Positions 35,803-45,516 of a stretch of 64,000 nt of DNA are shown here, one piece after another (positions within the stretch are counted from its first letter, which is position 1; every line of letters begins with the position of its first letter). Origin of the DNA: Flavobacterium sp. (GTDB taxonomy: Bacteria; Bacteroidota; Bacteroidia; Flavobacteriales; Flavobacteriaceae); contig NZ_JANXUG010000088.1 of assembly GCF_025352015.1 (NCBI RefSeq), forward strand, positions 1-64,000, read 5' to 3'. The notes below the pieces were generated by a model. It had not been told where the DNA came from. It saw nothing but the letters and a program-made list of their open reading frames with translations, and did not search any database. The translations under genes were made by a program, and so were the position numbers.

Positions 35803-36657
35803 TTATTCATCTGCAGCAAACGCCGAATTTTTATCGATACTTACCTTTAAAGTCGTTGCAACACCTTGCTTATTCACCATTGTCATATTTAAAGTATCTA
35901 ATTTAGATAAGTTTTTAGAAACTAATCCGTTGAACATATTATAAGAAATATTCATTTCTTTAAGTTTTCCTAATTTTTCTAAATCAAAAGGAACTTGCCC
36001 ATCCATTTTGTTTTCAAATAAACTTAACGTCTCTAATGAAGAAAGATTGGAAACTTCTTTTTCTAATTTTCCTGTTAGTTTATTACTGTTTAACAACAAT
36101 ACTTTCAATGATTTTAGCTTATAATATGAAGATGGAATTTGACCTTCGATTTCATTATTGAATAAAGACAATGTTTCTAAATTTATCAAATTTCCCACAG
36201 CAACTGGTAATTGCCCTGTTAATCTGTTCATGTGCATTTCAATCGATTTTAATTGAGTAGCGTTCCCTAATGATTCAGGTAAAGCACCTGATATTTGATT
36301 AAATGCAATGTTTAGTTTAGTCAAATTTTTCAAATTACCAATAGATGTTGGCAATGCGCCAAAGATATTATTTCTAAATAAGTTTAAAACTTGCAACGAG
36401 GACAAATCACCCAGTTCAGATGGTAGCTGTCCCGCAAGATTGTTGTTGACCAATTTAATAGATATCACTCTATCGTTTTGGATTTCTAAACCGTACCAAG
36501 TGGAAACAGGCGATTTTAAATCCCATTTATTAATCCATTGTGAACCTTTAGTGGCTTTGTTCAATTTTATTAAAGCGTTTTTTTCGGTTGAAGATATTTC
36601 TGCAAAAAGTGATGCTGAAATAAAAAGTGATGCGATGTAGGTAAAAAATGTTTTCAT
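35803..36657 (-). CDS. Secreted leucine-rich repeat protein
   Basis: 284 residues: signal peptide (YIASLFISASLFA), an N-terminal cap (ALIKLNKATKGSQWINKWDL...STWYGLE) as in plant-type LRR proteins, then about eight 24-residue LRRs of the pattern L..L..L.L..N...G.LP..IGNL. No sorting domain or lipobox. Probably a periplasmic or secreted binding protein. Confidence 0.9.
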   Translation of the reverse strand: MKTFFTYIASLFISASLFAEISSTEKNALIKLNKATKGSQWINKWDLKSPVSTWYGLEIQNDRVISIKLVNNNLAGQLPSELGDLSSLQVLNLFRNNIFGALPTSIGNLKNLTKLNIAFNQISGALPESLGNATQLKSIEMHMNRLTGQLPVAVGNLINLETLSLFNNEIEGQIPSSYYKLKSLKVLLLNSNKLTGKLEKEVSNLSSLETLSLFENKMDGQVPFDLEKLGKLKEMNISYNMFNGLVSKNLSKLDTLNMTMVNKQGVATTLKVSIDKNSAFAADE

Positions 36658-36836
36658 ATCATTTAAGGTTTGTGGGTTATGACGATGTAAAATTATGCGA
36701 ATTGTCGTTTAAAAACAAATAAAATCGACAAAATACATTTAATGTGTAATTTTATATATATTTATCTTATAATAATGTTTTAACTTTATAATATAATTGA
36801 AAAAAACTTCAAAAAATTCATTTGAATATTATTTTT

Positions 36837-36844
36837 TACATTTG
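36837..36844 (+). promoter_or_regulatory. -7 element of the DUF1761 gene
   Basis: TACATTTG matches TAnnTTTG, 27 nt upstream of the ATG at 36,872. Confidence 0.5.
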
Positions 36845-36871
36845 ATGTACTAACCATTAAAACATTAAATT

Positions 36872-37354
36872 ATGAACATCAATTGGATTGCAATTTTACT
36901 TGCTGCTTTTTCAACATTAGTTGTTGGATTTATTTGGTACAACCCAAAAGTTTTTGGAAACATTTGGATGAAAGAAATAGGATTGAAAGAAGTAGAGATG
37001 AAAGGAGGTAACATGTTCAAAATGTTAGCTTTTACTTTCTTGTATGCTTTTCTTATTGCATTTATTTTACAAATGTTAGTTATTCATCAATTTGGAGCTT
37101 TAGGAATGGTTGGAGGTAATCCTTCAAAAGCTTTACCCTCCTACAACGCTTTTATGACTGATTATGGAACTGCTTACCGAACTTTCAAACATGGCGCATT
37201 ACATGGTTTCATGGCAGGATTATTTATGATCCTTCCTGTGGTAGGAACCAATGCTTTGTACGAAAGAAGAACTTTTAAATACGTTATGGTAACAAGTGGT
37301 TTTTGGATTGTTTGCTTTATGATTATGGGAGGAATTATCTGTATGATGCAATAA
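36872..37354 (+). CDS. DUF1761 integral membrane protein
   Basis: 160 residues with four membrane helices. The start INWIAILLAAFSTLVVGFIWYNPKVFGNIWMKE is the typical DUF1761 opening (WY-P-FG--W). Helix 4 ends in MGGIICMMQ. Function unknown. Single-gene unit. Confidence 0.9.
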   Translation: MNINWIAILLAAFSTLVVGFIWYNPKVFGNIWMKEIGLKEVEMKGGNMFKMLAFTFLYAFLIAFILQMLVIHQFGALGMVGGNPSKALPSYNAFMTDYGTAYRTFKHGALHGFMAGLFMILPVVGTNALYERRTFKYVMVTSGFWIVCFMIMGGIICMMQ

Positions 37355-37382
37355 TTAACATTTTATTATATACCAATCGCGC

Positions 37383-37390
37383 TACATTTG
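37383..37390 (+). promoter_or_regulatory. -7 element of the acyltransferase-like gene
   Basis: TACATTTG matches TAnnTTTG, 21 nt upstream of the TTG start at 37,412. This supports the TTG start rather than a later ATG. Confidence 0.45.
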
Positions 37391-37411
37391 TAGGGCGATT
37401 TTTTTAGCCTA

Positions 37412-38563
37412 TTGGAAACATTTACTTATAAAATATACGCTTCGCTATCAGAACTTCCTACTTCATGGGATGAAGTTGCCGTTGAAAATGCATTTTTACA
37501 AACACCTTATTTGAAAGTTTTAGAAGATTCTTCACCCATCAATATGCGGTGTTACTACATTGGTATTTATGAAAACGATATTTTAATAGGAGTAGCCTTG
37601 ACGCAATATTTAGATATTAATAAGTTGGAATCATTTGGCGAACGAGATCAATGCATCAAAACTTATATTAGAAATTTTATCTTCAAAAATTTTTCAGGTC
37701 ATGTGCTTTTTTTAGGCAATAATCTAGTATCGGGACATAACAGTTATGCTTATAAAAAGCATTTATCGTTTGAAACGATAAGTAAAATAATGCTTGAATA
37801 TTGTGCTGAAATGCTCGTTTTTTTGAAACAAAAAAACATCACTATACATTTAATTACTTTCAAAGATTTTTATCAAATAGAAGCCACCGAACTTAAAAAG
37901 TTTGATTTTAAAAACATCTACGAAATCCATGCGCAACCCAATATGATTTTGAATTTGAATACAAAGTGGAAATCAAAAGAAGATTATAATCGAGAGTTGA
38001 CAAAAAAATATAGAGACCAGTATAAACGGGCTCGAAAAAAATTTACTGGAATAGCAATCGAAGAATTATCGTTAGAAAAAATCGAACAAAACGAAGCTAA
38101 AATTTATGAATTTTATAAATTTGTAGCCAAAAATGCCTCGTTTAACACTTTTATTTTATCAGAAAGTCACTTTTCTACTTTTAAGAAAAAATGTCCCAAA
38201 CATTTTAAATTATTTGGTTATTTTGATAACCATCTTTTAGTTGGGTTTCACACCATTTTTCAAAACGGAGATACGCTAGAAACCTATTTTTTGGGCTATG
38301 ATGAAAAAGTACAAAAAGAGAAAATGTTATATTTGAATATGTTGTATAATATGACCGAATTTGGAATCGAAAATCATTTTAAACGAATCATCTTTGGCAG
38401 AACTGCGCTTGAAATAAAAAGCTCAATCGGTGCACAACCCATTATGATGTCGGGGTTTATGTTTCACAAAAATCGATGGATTAATAAGCTTTTACCTAAA
38501 ATTTTTCCTCGGTTAGAGCCTGAAATGATTTGGCAACAAAGACATCCATTTAAAGAAAACTAA
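37412..38563 (+). CDS. GNAT-like acyltransferase / peptidogalactan-type protein
   Basis: 383 residues with a TTG start (no ATG lies near the N-terminus of the conserved part; a promoter sits just upstream). The layout resembles two GNAT folds as in FemAB/peptidogalactan-biosynthesis families: an N-half with YYIGIYENDILIGVALTQY, a basic helix RELTKKYRDQYKRARKKFTGI and a C-half with LFGYFDNHLLVGFHTIFQNGDTLETYFLGYD and IIFGRTALEIKSSIG. No signal peptide. Substrate unknown; the assignment to N-acyltransferases is by pattern. Confidence 0.78.
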   Translation: METFTYKIYASLSELPTSWDEVAVENAFLQTPYLKVLEDSSPINMRCYYIGIYENDILIGVALTQYLDINKLESFGERDQCIKTYIRNFIFKNFSGHVLFLGNNLVSGHNSYAYKKHLSFETISKIMLEYCAEMLVFLKQKNITIHLITFKDFYQIEATELKKFDFKNIYEIHAQPNMILNLNTKWKSKEDYNRELTKKYRDQYKRARKKFTGIAIEELSLEKIEQNEAKIYEFYKFVAKNASFNTFILSESHFSTFKKKCPKHFKLFGYFDNHLLVGFHTIFQNGDTLETYFLGYDEKVQKEKMLYLNMLYNMTEFGIENHFKRIIFGRTALEIKSSIGAQPIMMSGFMFHKNRWINKLLPKIFPRLEPEMIWQQRHPFKEN

Positions 38564-38592
38564 AATTATATATCTTTAACTAAATTTGATTT

Positions 38593-39795
38593 ATGCTTTT
38601 CCAATTTGGATTTTATTCTTCCCTTCTTCTTATAACCTTCTCACAAGGAATCATTTATAGCAGTATTTTGTTAAAAAAAGGCATACAAACAGGTAGTAAT
38701 TCCAGTTATTGGTTAAGCCTTTTTATCTTTTTGTGCAGTTTATATATTGCTCCTTGGATGCTTGGTTTTGCAGGCTGGTATGACAATCAGCCGTATCGTG
38801 ACTTTTTGTTTTATACACCGTTTCAGCATCTTTTTTTTGTAGGTCCTGTAATTTACTTCTACACTCAAAGCCTTTTAAATCCTTCTTTTCGATTAACCAA
38901 AAGTAATTTTTTACATTTTATTCTAGGTATTTTATACGTCCTATATTCGCTATTCATGTGGATTTATGATAAAATAATTATCCATGATTATTATTTTTAT
39001 AAAGATGGAATGGACAAAGATTTTGATGATTGGTATCAAAAAACAGGGTTGATTTCAATGTTAATTTACTTCATAATGTCTATTCGGTATTATAATTTGT
39101 ACCGAAAACTCATGTTTCAAGTAGTAAGTTATGCCGACAGTGTTTTATTCAAATGGATAAAAGCCTATTTGTATGCGTTTTTAATTATGTTGCTTTTGCC
39201 TATTGTTTTCGATATTGTAATTCTAATTTATCCTGCTTTAAACTCTTATCAAGGATCGTGGTGGTTTTATCTTTTTTTCTCGATCATTATGTATTATGTA
39301 GCAATTTCTGGGTATGCCAATTTGGTAGTAACCAAAATACCTTTTGAAATTTCGGTCTTCGATAAGAAACCTGTTTTGCTTTTATCCAATAATGCACCGT
39401 TAGAAAAAGTAATCATTGATGTGGAACATGAAGTTTATGAACCTGAAACTTCTCCAGAAATTGAAAATTGGAAAGTAAAATTAGAATTACTCATTAAAGA
39501 GCAGCAACTCTATCAAAATCCTGAATTAACATTGGCAGATATTGCCAAAAAATTAGAAACTAATGCATCGGTAATCTCAAAAGCTATCAATCAAGGTTTT
39601 CAAATGAACTTTAATGACTTTATCAACAACTTCAGAGTAGAAGCGGTAAAACAAAATTTTGAAAACGGCGAACATAAAAAATCAACCTTACTCGGAATCG
39701 CTTTTGATAGCGGATTTAACTCAAAAGCAACTTTTAACCGAGCTTTCAAAAAAAATACGGGACTTTCGCCCAAAGAATACCTAAATACAATTTGA
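38593..39795 (+). CDS. AraC-family regulator with N-terminal membrane sensor region
   Basis: 400 residues. Residues 1-240 contain about seven membrane helices; residues ~295-400 are the AraC DNA-binding domain (LTLADIAKKLETNASVISKAINQGFQMNFNDFINNFRVEAVK and LLGIAFDSGFNSKATFNRAFKKNTGLSPKEY). Bacteroidota use this architecture for membrane-bound regulators. It may control the lipoprotein/DoxX/lipoprotein genes that follow in the same direction. Confidence 0.92.
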   Translation: MLFQFGFYSSLLLITFSQGIIYSSILLKKGIQTGSNSSYWLSLFIFLCSLYIAPWMLGFAGWYDNQPYRDFLFYTPFQHLFFVGPVIYFYTQSLLNPSFRLTKSNFLHFILGILYVLYSLFMWIYDKIIIHDYYFYKDGMDKDFDDWYQKTGLISMLIYFIMSIRYYNLYRKLMFQVVSYADSVLFKWIKAYLYAFLIMLLLPIVFDIVILIYPALNSYQGSWWFYLFFSIIMYYVAISGYANLVVTKIPFEISVFDKKPVLLLSNNAPLEKVIIDVEHEVYEPETSPEIENWKVKLELLIKEQQLYQNPELTLADIAKKLETNASVISKAINQGFQMNFNDFINNFRVEAVKQNFENGEHKKSTLLGIAFDSGFNSKATFNRAFKKNTGLSPKEYLNTI

Positions 39796-39977
39796 TACTT
39801 TTAATAAGTCTTGTACTAAAACCCTTTATTTACCTCACTTTTTTTTAATTTAATAATTTGAGATCTATTTATTTTGGCTCAAATTATAATTTGAAGCGTA
39901 TGCGTTTGAATGTTGCTACAACTTTGCAGCATTAAATAATCAGAAACCCAACAAAAGGTTTCCTAAAACTTCAAAAA

Positions 39978-40334
39978 ATGAAAACAATTATTACAACCTT
40001 ATTTTTGGCATTAATCATTACTTCTTGTGGCGTGTTTGGTTCTTTAACGTCTAACACCATTATTAAACCAAACGACAGTTTTGTTTTAGGTAACAATGAA
40101 CACGGAACTTTTCAGGTAAAACTAAAAAATGTTTCCAATCATAATTTAAAAATAATTATGGCTCCTATAACTGGAGGCACCCATTCGCCAATTATAGTTA
40201 GTCCTAATGAAACTGTTAAAGTAAATGCCGATAGCAATACCGCGCTTGTTATCGAAAATAAATCTAGCGAAGAAGCATCGGTTAATTTATATGTTACTGG
40301 AGATACTGGATTATCTATGGGATATAAAAATTAA
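39978..40334 (+). CDS. Small lipoprotein, unknown
   Basis: 118 residues, lipoprotein signal LFLALIITSCGVFG (Cys17). The mature part is an all-beta-looking domain (FQVKLKNVSNHNLKIIMAPITGG...VNLYVTGDTG). No family recognised. First gene after the AraC regulator; the DoxX pseudogene follows after 29 bases. Confidence 0.75.
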   Translation: MKTIITTLFLALIITSCGVFGSLTSNTIIKPNDSFVLGNNEHGTFQVKLKNVSNHNLKIIMAPITGGTHSPIIVSPNETVKVNADSNTALVIENKSSEEASVNLYVTGDTGLSMGYKN

Positions 40335-40363
40335 TAGTAGTTTCAATCATCAAACAAATCACC

Positions 40364-40853
40364 ATGAGAATAATAAATCAACTCACAAACCCAATTAAAA
40401 TGCCATTTTGTTGGCAAGATTTCTTATTTGCCATTCCCGGAATTACTTGCGGATTTCTATTAAGCTCCAACTTTGGTGCGGCAAAATTCGGATTGTCGTG
40501 GTCGCCTCCCGAAAATAATCTAGGATTATTTGAAGTAGCCTTTTGGTTTCCAAATGATGTAAGCGTCGTATGGTGGAATATTTGCTGTCGCTCCAGCTTT
40601 TTTTGCTTGGATGGGTGCTTTTAGCGAAGCTGTCGGCGGCATTTTTTTAATACTGGGATTTCAAACCCGAATAGCTTCTTTCTTAATCTTGTGCACAATG
40701 CTTGTAGCGATTTTTATGTAACAAATTCAGAATGGTTTATGGAACTGCCTGCCAGCAACGGGATTTCTATGGGTGGGGACATTCTATCTGATTCTAGGTT
40801 CGGGTCGATTTGGTGTTGATTATTTACTAACTCGTAAAAAAACTGCATTATGA
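40364..40853 (+). pseudogene. DoxX family membrane protein, frameshifted and interrupted
   Basis: The frame starting at 40,364 (MRIINQLTNPIKMPFCWQDF...GFLLSSNFGAAKFGLSW) is DoxX-like to about 40,567. One extra base there moves the homologous reading to the next frame (YGGIFAVAPAFFAWMGAFSE...LILGFQTRIASFL), which is then cut by TAA at 40,719-40,721. The same frame continues DoxX-like (WNCLPATGFLWVGTFYLILG...GRFGVDYLL) to TGA at 40,851-40,853. Two independent lesions favour a true pseudogene over a single sequencing error. The original end overlaps the next start codon (ATGA), a trace of an operon. Confidence 0.85.
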
Positions 40854-41206
40854 AAACATTATTTATTCTCATTGCACTACTTATTCTAGCGAATGCCTGT
40901 GTTCAAAAAGCGTATCAAAGAGTAGTTGTAGTAACACTAGATGTCTCTAAAGTAAAAAACATAAAAACTGTTGGAATTCGTGGTAATGGTAAGCCATTGA
41001 ACTGGGAAAACGATTATCCTATGAAAGAAGTAATAAAAGACAGCTTGTATAAAGCGGTTATCGTTACGCAAACTGGCTATCTTTTTGCAGAAGGAAAATG
41101 TATCGTAAATGGCAATTTTGAATTACAAAATAAACCCAATCGAAAAGTGGTATTCGACACCAAAAAAGACACGACTTATGTCAATTTTGTTTTTGATTCA
41201 GAATAA
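40850..41206 (+). CDS. Small lipoprotein with starch-binding-like fold pattern
   Basis: 118 residues, signal peptide with Cys17 (LLILANACVQKAY). The stretch VKNIKTVGIRGNGKPLNWENDYPMKEV resembles the carbohydrate-binding/E-set pattern V.I.G...PL.W....PM seen in CBM20/CBM48-like domains, but the similarity is short. Overlaps the end of the DoxX pseudogene by 4 bases. Its last bases nearly abut the convergent lipid-kinase gene. Confidence 0.7.
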   Translation: MKTLFILIALLILANACVQKAYQRVVVVTLDVSKVKNIKTVGIRGNGKPLNWENDYPMKEVIKDSLYKAVIVTQTGYLFAEGKCIVNGNFELQNKPNRKVVFDTKKDTTYVNFVFDSE

Positions 41207-41210
41207 AATT

Positions 41211-42086
41211 TTAAAGAACTGCAACTTTCATTTGAGCCGGCAAAATCATAATATCCAATCGTGTTTCTTCACCAATATATTCTCCATCAATTTGAAAACA
41301 AACGGGTGTAATGGTGGTAATTATTGCATTATCGGTAGAAATAATTTGAATATCTTCGGTATTAATTGGAATATTTCCAGTAATTATTTTTCCGAAAACC
41401 AATAAATCTAGGTTCTTTAAAATTACTAATTCAAATTTCCCATCGTTCATGACTCCATCCGGGTTAATGGTTACGCCTGTCCCGTATTTTTGAGAATTCG
41501 CGATTACAATCATTCGTGCAGTACATTCGATTATTTCATTATTGGCTTCTATTTTAGCAAAAAAAGGTTCTTCCAATTCGGTTAAAGTAGTAATTACTTG
41601 TAAAGCATAACCCAGTTTGCCCCGTGTAGAACCATTTTCATAATTCTTGACAAGTGCTGCATTCAACCCTAAATCGCTTAAATGAATACTTTTTTTACCA
41701 TTGATAGAAATCATATCCATTTCCATAAAATGATTGTGAAAAGCTATAGATAGATTTTCTTCAATGGTAGCTGGCAAGTTTAAAGCTGCCGCCAAACCAT
41801 TGGCTGAACCTGCAGGAATAATTCCAAAAATGACATCTTGTTGCTCTAGTGCTTCGCCTACCATTTTTATTGTTCCATCCCCGCCAGCAATCAATATTCG
41901 TTGTGGTTTATGCACATTGTACAAACTTCTTATGGCTTTTTCATCATCGTTACTAGAAGTTTCAAACACAATGATTTCTACTTTAAATTTCTCGGCAAAT
42001 GCTAAAGTTTTTACTAAAATTTCAGTTTTATCAACATCTCCGGAAATGGGATTTAGTACTAAAATATATTTCTTATTTGCTGTCAT
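41211..42086 (-). CDS. Diacylglycerol kinase family lipid kinase (DagK/YegS type)
   Basis: 291 residues. The ATP-binding signature is ILIAGGDGT (68-72 = GGDGT), with LNPISG at 11-16 and GIIPAGSANGLAAAL just after. The C-terminal beta domain has NPDGVMNDGKFELVILK and FQIDGEY. It phosphorylates diacylglycerol or a related lipid, or sphingoid bases, which occur in Bacteroidota. It is divergent from an App1-type phosphatase that would catalyse the reverse type of reaction. Confidence 0.92.
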   Translation of the reverse strand: MTANKKYILVLNPISGDVDKTEILVKTLAFAEKFKVEIIVFETSSNDDEKAIRSLYNVHKPQRILIAGGDGTIKMVGEALEQQDVIFGIIPAGSANGLAAALNLPATIEENLSIAFHNHFMEMDMISINGKKSIHLSDLGLNAALVKNYENGSTRGKLGYALQVITTLTELEEPFFAKIEANNEIIECTARMIVIANSQKYGTGVTINPDGVMNDGKFELVILKNLDLLVFGKIITGNIPINTEDIQIISTDNAIITTITPVCFQIDGEYIGEETRLDIMILPAQMKVAVL

Positions 42087-42110
42087 AAATTGTATTTCCT
42101 AAATTATTTG

Positions 42111-42137
42111 TACTTTGTTCAGCTAAACTCAAATGTA
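42111..42137. promoter_or_regulatory. Divergent -7 elements between lipid kinase and App1 genes
   Basis: Minus strand TACATTTG (42,130-42,137) faces the kinase gene, and plus strand TACTTTG (42,111-42,117) faces the App1 gene. The two overlap in space, so expression of the pair may be linked. Confidence 0.4.
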
Positions 42138-42146
42138 TAAAATTAA

Positions 42147-43115
42147 GTGAAGCCCTTTTTAAAATTATATCGTGGATATGCTAACGACCAAGAATTAATT
42201 GTGATGGGGCACGTTTTTAAATCTAACTCGAAGGAAGATTACGATTTTCAAAAGAAGAATTTTAAAAATGCAACTTCTGTAATTAGATCGTTTCGTATTG
42301 CAACTCTGGGCAATACAGATGTTTATTTAGAACACAATAATGCACAAATCCACACGAAAACGTTAGACGACGGTTATTTTAAATTTTGTATTCCGCTGAC
42401 TGAAAAATCAATTTATGGTTGGATAAATTATACCGTAAGTATTTTTTATAAAAATGAAGAAATTAAAGCCGTTGGAAGTTTTATTAAACCTCATGAAGGA
42501 AATTTTGGATTCATATCAGACATTGACGACACTTTTTTAGTTTCGCATACTAGAAATCCTTTTAAGAAAATGTCTATTTTATTGTTCAAAAACGTTTATG
42601 ATCGACGTGTTTATCGCGACGTTGTAGCGCATTATCAAGCGTTGAGTACCGCAGGCAAAAACAATGTAACCGAACAAAATGTATTCTTTTATGTGTCGAG
42701 CAGCGAATGGAATTTGTATCGTTTTATTACTCAATTTGCCGAAATTAATAAATTACCCAAAGCCGTTTTGCTGTTGAAAGACATTAAAACCAGCTTAACC
42801 GATTTATTTATTACCGGTCGTGGAGATCACAATCATAAATTTGAAAAGATTAAGCACATTTTAGAATTTTATCCAAATTTGCAATACACGCTGTTAGGTG
42901 ATGATTCGCAAAATGACCCATATTTATATGAGAATATCTGCAAAATTTTTCCTGTAAATGTAAAAGCGGTTTACATACGACAAACCGGAAATTCTAAAAA
43001 AGAAAGAACGATATTATTACTAAAAAATCTAGAAAGCTTGCATGTAGAAGTGTGTTATTTTAAAGAAAGTTCAGAAGCAATAGCACACTCCAAAAAAATT
43101 GGTTTGATTACTTAA
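42147..43115 (+). CDS. App1-family phosphatase (DUF2183)
   Basis: 322 residues with a GTG start (an ATG is not available upstream of the conserved part). HAD-like motif FISDIDDTFLVS with DxDxT at 125-129; later blocks FYVSSSEWNLYRFI, FITGRGDHNHKFEKI and LLGDDSQNDPYLY match the App1 catalytic domain. In yeast App1 is a phosphatidate phosphatase. Its last 8 bases overlap the convergent ABC-F gene. Confidence 0.9.
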   Translation: MKPFLKLYRGYANDQELIVMGHVFKSNSKEDYDFQKKNFKNATSVIRSFRIATLGNTDVYLEHNNAQIHTKTLDDGYFKFCIPLTEKSIYGWINYTVSIFYKNEEIKAVGSFIKPHEGNFGFISDIDDTFLVSHTRNPFKKMSILLFKNVYDRRVYRDVVAHYQALSTAGKNNVTEQNVFFYVSSSEWNLYRFITQFAEINKLPKAVLLLKDIKTSLTDLFITGRGDHNHKFEKIKHILEFYPNLQYTLLGDDSQNDPYLYENICKIFPVNVKAVYIRQTGNSKKERTILLLKNLESLHVEVCYFKESSEAIAHSKKIGLIT

Positions 43116-45012
43116 AATCTATCTCACCCTGAACAATTTCCCAATCATCAAGCAATTTATCTAATTCGGCTTTTTTCTTGTTATAAGCCATAAAAAAAGT
43201 AGCGTCTTCGACATGCTTATTATAATTAGAAGATAAAGCTTTATCATCGTTTTGAATATCAATTTCCAATTGCTTGATTTGGCTTTCTATTTTGCTCAAA
43301 CGGTTTTGTAACGATTTGCTTTTCTTTTGATCCTCATAAGAGATGTTTTTGGTAGTTGATTTTGTTTCAAGCACAACATCTTTTTTCTCTATTTCACGCA
43401 TATTTACCGCGTTTCTTTGTTCTAAAAAGTAGTTGATATCCCCCAAATATTCTTTAATATTTTGATCTTTAAATTCATAAACAATGTTCGACATCCCCTG
43501 CAAAAAATCTCTATCGTGTGATACCAAAAGTAACGTGCCTTCATATTTTTTCAAAGCAGCTTTCAATACATTTTTTGATTTAATATCTAAATGATTTGTA
43601 GGTTCATCCATCAGTAACACATTGATGGGTTGCAATAACAACTTGCACAATGCCAATCGGTTTCGTTCACCTCCCGAAAGCACTTTTACTTTCTTCTCTA
43701 CATCGTCACCACGAAATAAAAAGGAACCCAACATATCGCGAACTCTTGAACGATTACCGTCAGTAGCGGCATTGGTCATGGTTTCTAATAAAGTGATTTC
43801 TCCGTCTAAATATTCGGCTTGGTTTTGAGCAAAATAACCCAACTGCACATTGTGACCCAGTTTTATAGCACCCTGAAACTTGAACTCGTTCACTATTGCT
43901 TTAATTAAGGTTGATTTTCCTTGACCGTTTTGACCCACAAAAGCAATCTTACTACCGCGCTCTACTAGTAGGGAAATATCTTTTAGAATCACTTTTTCGC
44001 CGTAGGCTTTTGTCACATGGTCGGCTTCAATAACTACTCTCCCTGGGGTTTGCGAAACTGGAAACGAAATGTTCATCACCGAATTATCGTCTTCATCTAC
44101 TTCAATGCGTTCTACTTTATCTAATTTTTTAATAAGCGATTGTGCCATCGAGGCTTTCGAAGCTTTGGCCCTAAACTTTTCAATTAACTTCTCGGTTTCT
44201 TCAATTTTCTTGGCTTGATTTTTTTGGGTAGCCAATTGTTTTTCTCTGATTTCCTCACGTAAAACCAAGTATTGCGAATAGGGTTTGTTAAAATCATACG
44301 CTTTCCCCAATGATATTTCAATAGTTCTATTAGTCACATTATCTAAAAACATTTTATCATGCGAGACAATCACCACCACGCCAGGAAAATTTCTCAAAAA
44401 CCCTTCTAACCAAATGATACTTTCAATATCTAAATGGTTCGTAGGCTCATCCAAAAGCAAAATATCATTCGATTGCAATAATAATTTAGCCAACTCAATC
44501 CGCATACGCCATCCACCCGAAAAAGTATCGGTTTGGTTTTCAAAATCCTCTCTTTTAAAACCCAATCCTAAAAGAATCTTTTCGGTATCTCCCACATAAT
44601 TATAACCTCCCAATATTTCAAAATGATGTGTAACATCACTCAACTGCTCAATCAAATCAGAATAACTCTGACTTTCATAATCGGTTCTGATAACCAATTG
44701 GTGATTGATTTCATCAATTTTAAGCTCGGCTTTTTTAATTTCCTCAAAGGCTTGATAGGCTTCATCCAGAACTGTTCTACCTTTTACAAAATCTATATCC
44801 TGACGCAAAAAACCAATTCTAACTTCCTTTTCAGTAGCTATCTGTCCGCTATCGGGTTTAAAATCGCCTGCTAATATCTTAAGCATCGTCGATTTTCCAG
44901 CACCGTTTTTCCCAACAAGTCCTACTCTATCCCCATAACCTAATCGAAAAGTTACCTCTTCAAAAAGATACGTACCACCAAACGAAACCGATAAATTGTG
45001 AATGTTTAACAT
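43108..45012 (-). CDS. ABC-F family ATPase (Uup/YheS-like)
   Basis: 634 residues, soluble. Two ABC domains: Walker A GKNGAGKSTMLKIL near 36 and GQNGQGKSTLIKAI near 350; signatures FSGGWRMRIELAK and LSGGERNRLALCK; Walker B LLLDEPTNHLD and LLMDEPTNHLD. A charged linker lies between and a coiled-coil C-terminus (residues ~545-630) resembles Uup. ABC-F proteins act on the ribosome (translation factor or antibiotic protection). No membrane part is present. Confidence 0.94.
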   Translation of the reverse strand: MLNIHNLSVSFGGTYLFEEVTFRLGYGDRVGLVGKNGAGKSTMLKILAGDFKPDSGQIATEKEVRIGFLRQDIDFVKGRTVLDEAYQAFEEIKKAELKIDEINHQLVIRTDYESQSYSDLIEQLSDVTHHFEILGGYNYVGDTEKILLGLGFKREDFENQTDTFSGGWRMRIELAKLLLQSNDILLLDEPTNHLDIESIIWLEGFLRNFPGVVVIVSHDKMFLDNVTNRTIEISLGKAYDFNKPYSQYLVLREEIREKQLATQKNQAKKIEETEKLIEKFRAKASKASMAQSLIKKLDKVERIEVDEDDNSVMNISFPVSQTPGRVVIEADHVTKAYGEKVILKDISLLVERGSKIAFVGQNGQGKSTLIKAIVNEFKFQGAIKLGHNVQLGYFAQNQAEYLDGEITLLETMTNAATDGNRSRVRDMLGSFLFRGDDVEKKVKVLSGGERNRLALCKLLLQPINVLLMDEPTNHLDIKSKNVLKAALKKYEGTLLLVSHDRDFLQGMSNIVYEFKDQNIKEYLGDINYFLEQRNAVNMREIEKKDVVLETKSTTKNISYEDQKKSKSLQNRLSKIESQIKQLEIDIQNDDKALSSNYNKHVEDATFFMAYNKKKAELDKLLDDWEIVQGEIDFK

Positions 45013-45053
45013 AAAAAGAATTTCAAATTACTACTAAAAACTTCCTTTAGAAT

Positions 45054-45061
45054 TATCTTTG
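45054..45061 (+). promoter_or_regulatory. -7 element of the DUF983 gene
   Basis: TATCTTTG matches TAnnTTTG, 43 nt upstream of the ATG at 45,105. Confidence 0.45.
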
Positions 45062-45104
45062 TAGACCGAAAGTCGTGAGACCAAACTGAACGAAATTAAA
45101 ATTT

Positions 45105-45494
45105 TTGCAAATGTTAAAAAAAGGATCCAAACTAAATAGCATTTTAACAGGAACTTGTCCAAGATGCCAAGAAGAAAGCATGTATGTAAACCAAAATCCT
45201 TATAATCTCAACACTATTTACAAAATGCACAACCACTGTAACCACTGCCACTTGCACTATCAAATAGAACCTTCCTTTTTTTACGGCGCCATGTATGTAA
45301 ATTATGGTCTCACGGTCGCAATAGGTGTAGCTTCATTTATTATAACCAAAATACTGCTAGGACTAAATATAGAAACTTCCTTCATTGCCATCATTGTCAG
45401 TTTAATTGTTTTAATGCCAGTCACTGCAAGGCTATCACGCAATATTTATATTAATATGTTTGTGAGTTATGATCAAACAGCTGGGAAAGAATAA
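45105..45494 (+). CDS. DUF983 membrane protein
   Basis: 129 residues. N-terminal zinc-ribbon-like cysteines (CPRCQEESM and CNHCHLHY) followed by YGAMYVNYGLTVAIG and two membrane helices; this is the DUF983 layout. Function unknown. Single gene followed by a repeat-rich gap. Confidence 0.88.
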   Translation: MQMLKKGSKLNSILTGTCPRCQEESMYVNQNPYNLNTIYKMHNHCNHCHLHYQIEPSFFYGAMYVNYGLTVAIGVASFIITKILLGLNIETSFIAIIVSLIVLMPVTARLSRNIYINMFVSYDQTAGKE

Positions 45495-45516
45495 GTAGCG
45501 ATAGGCTTGGGTGTTT

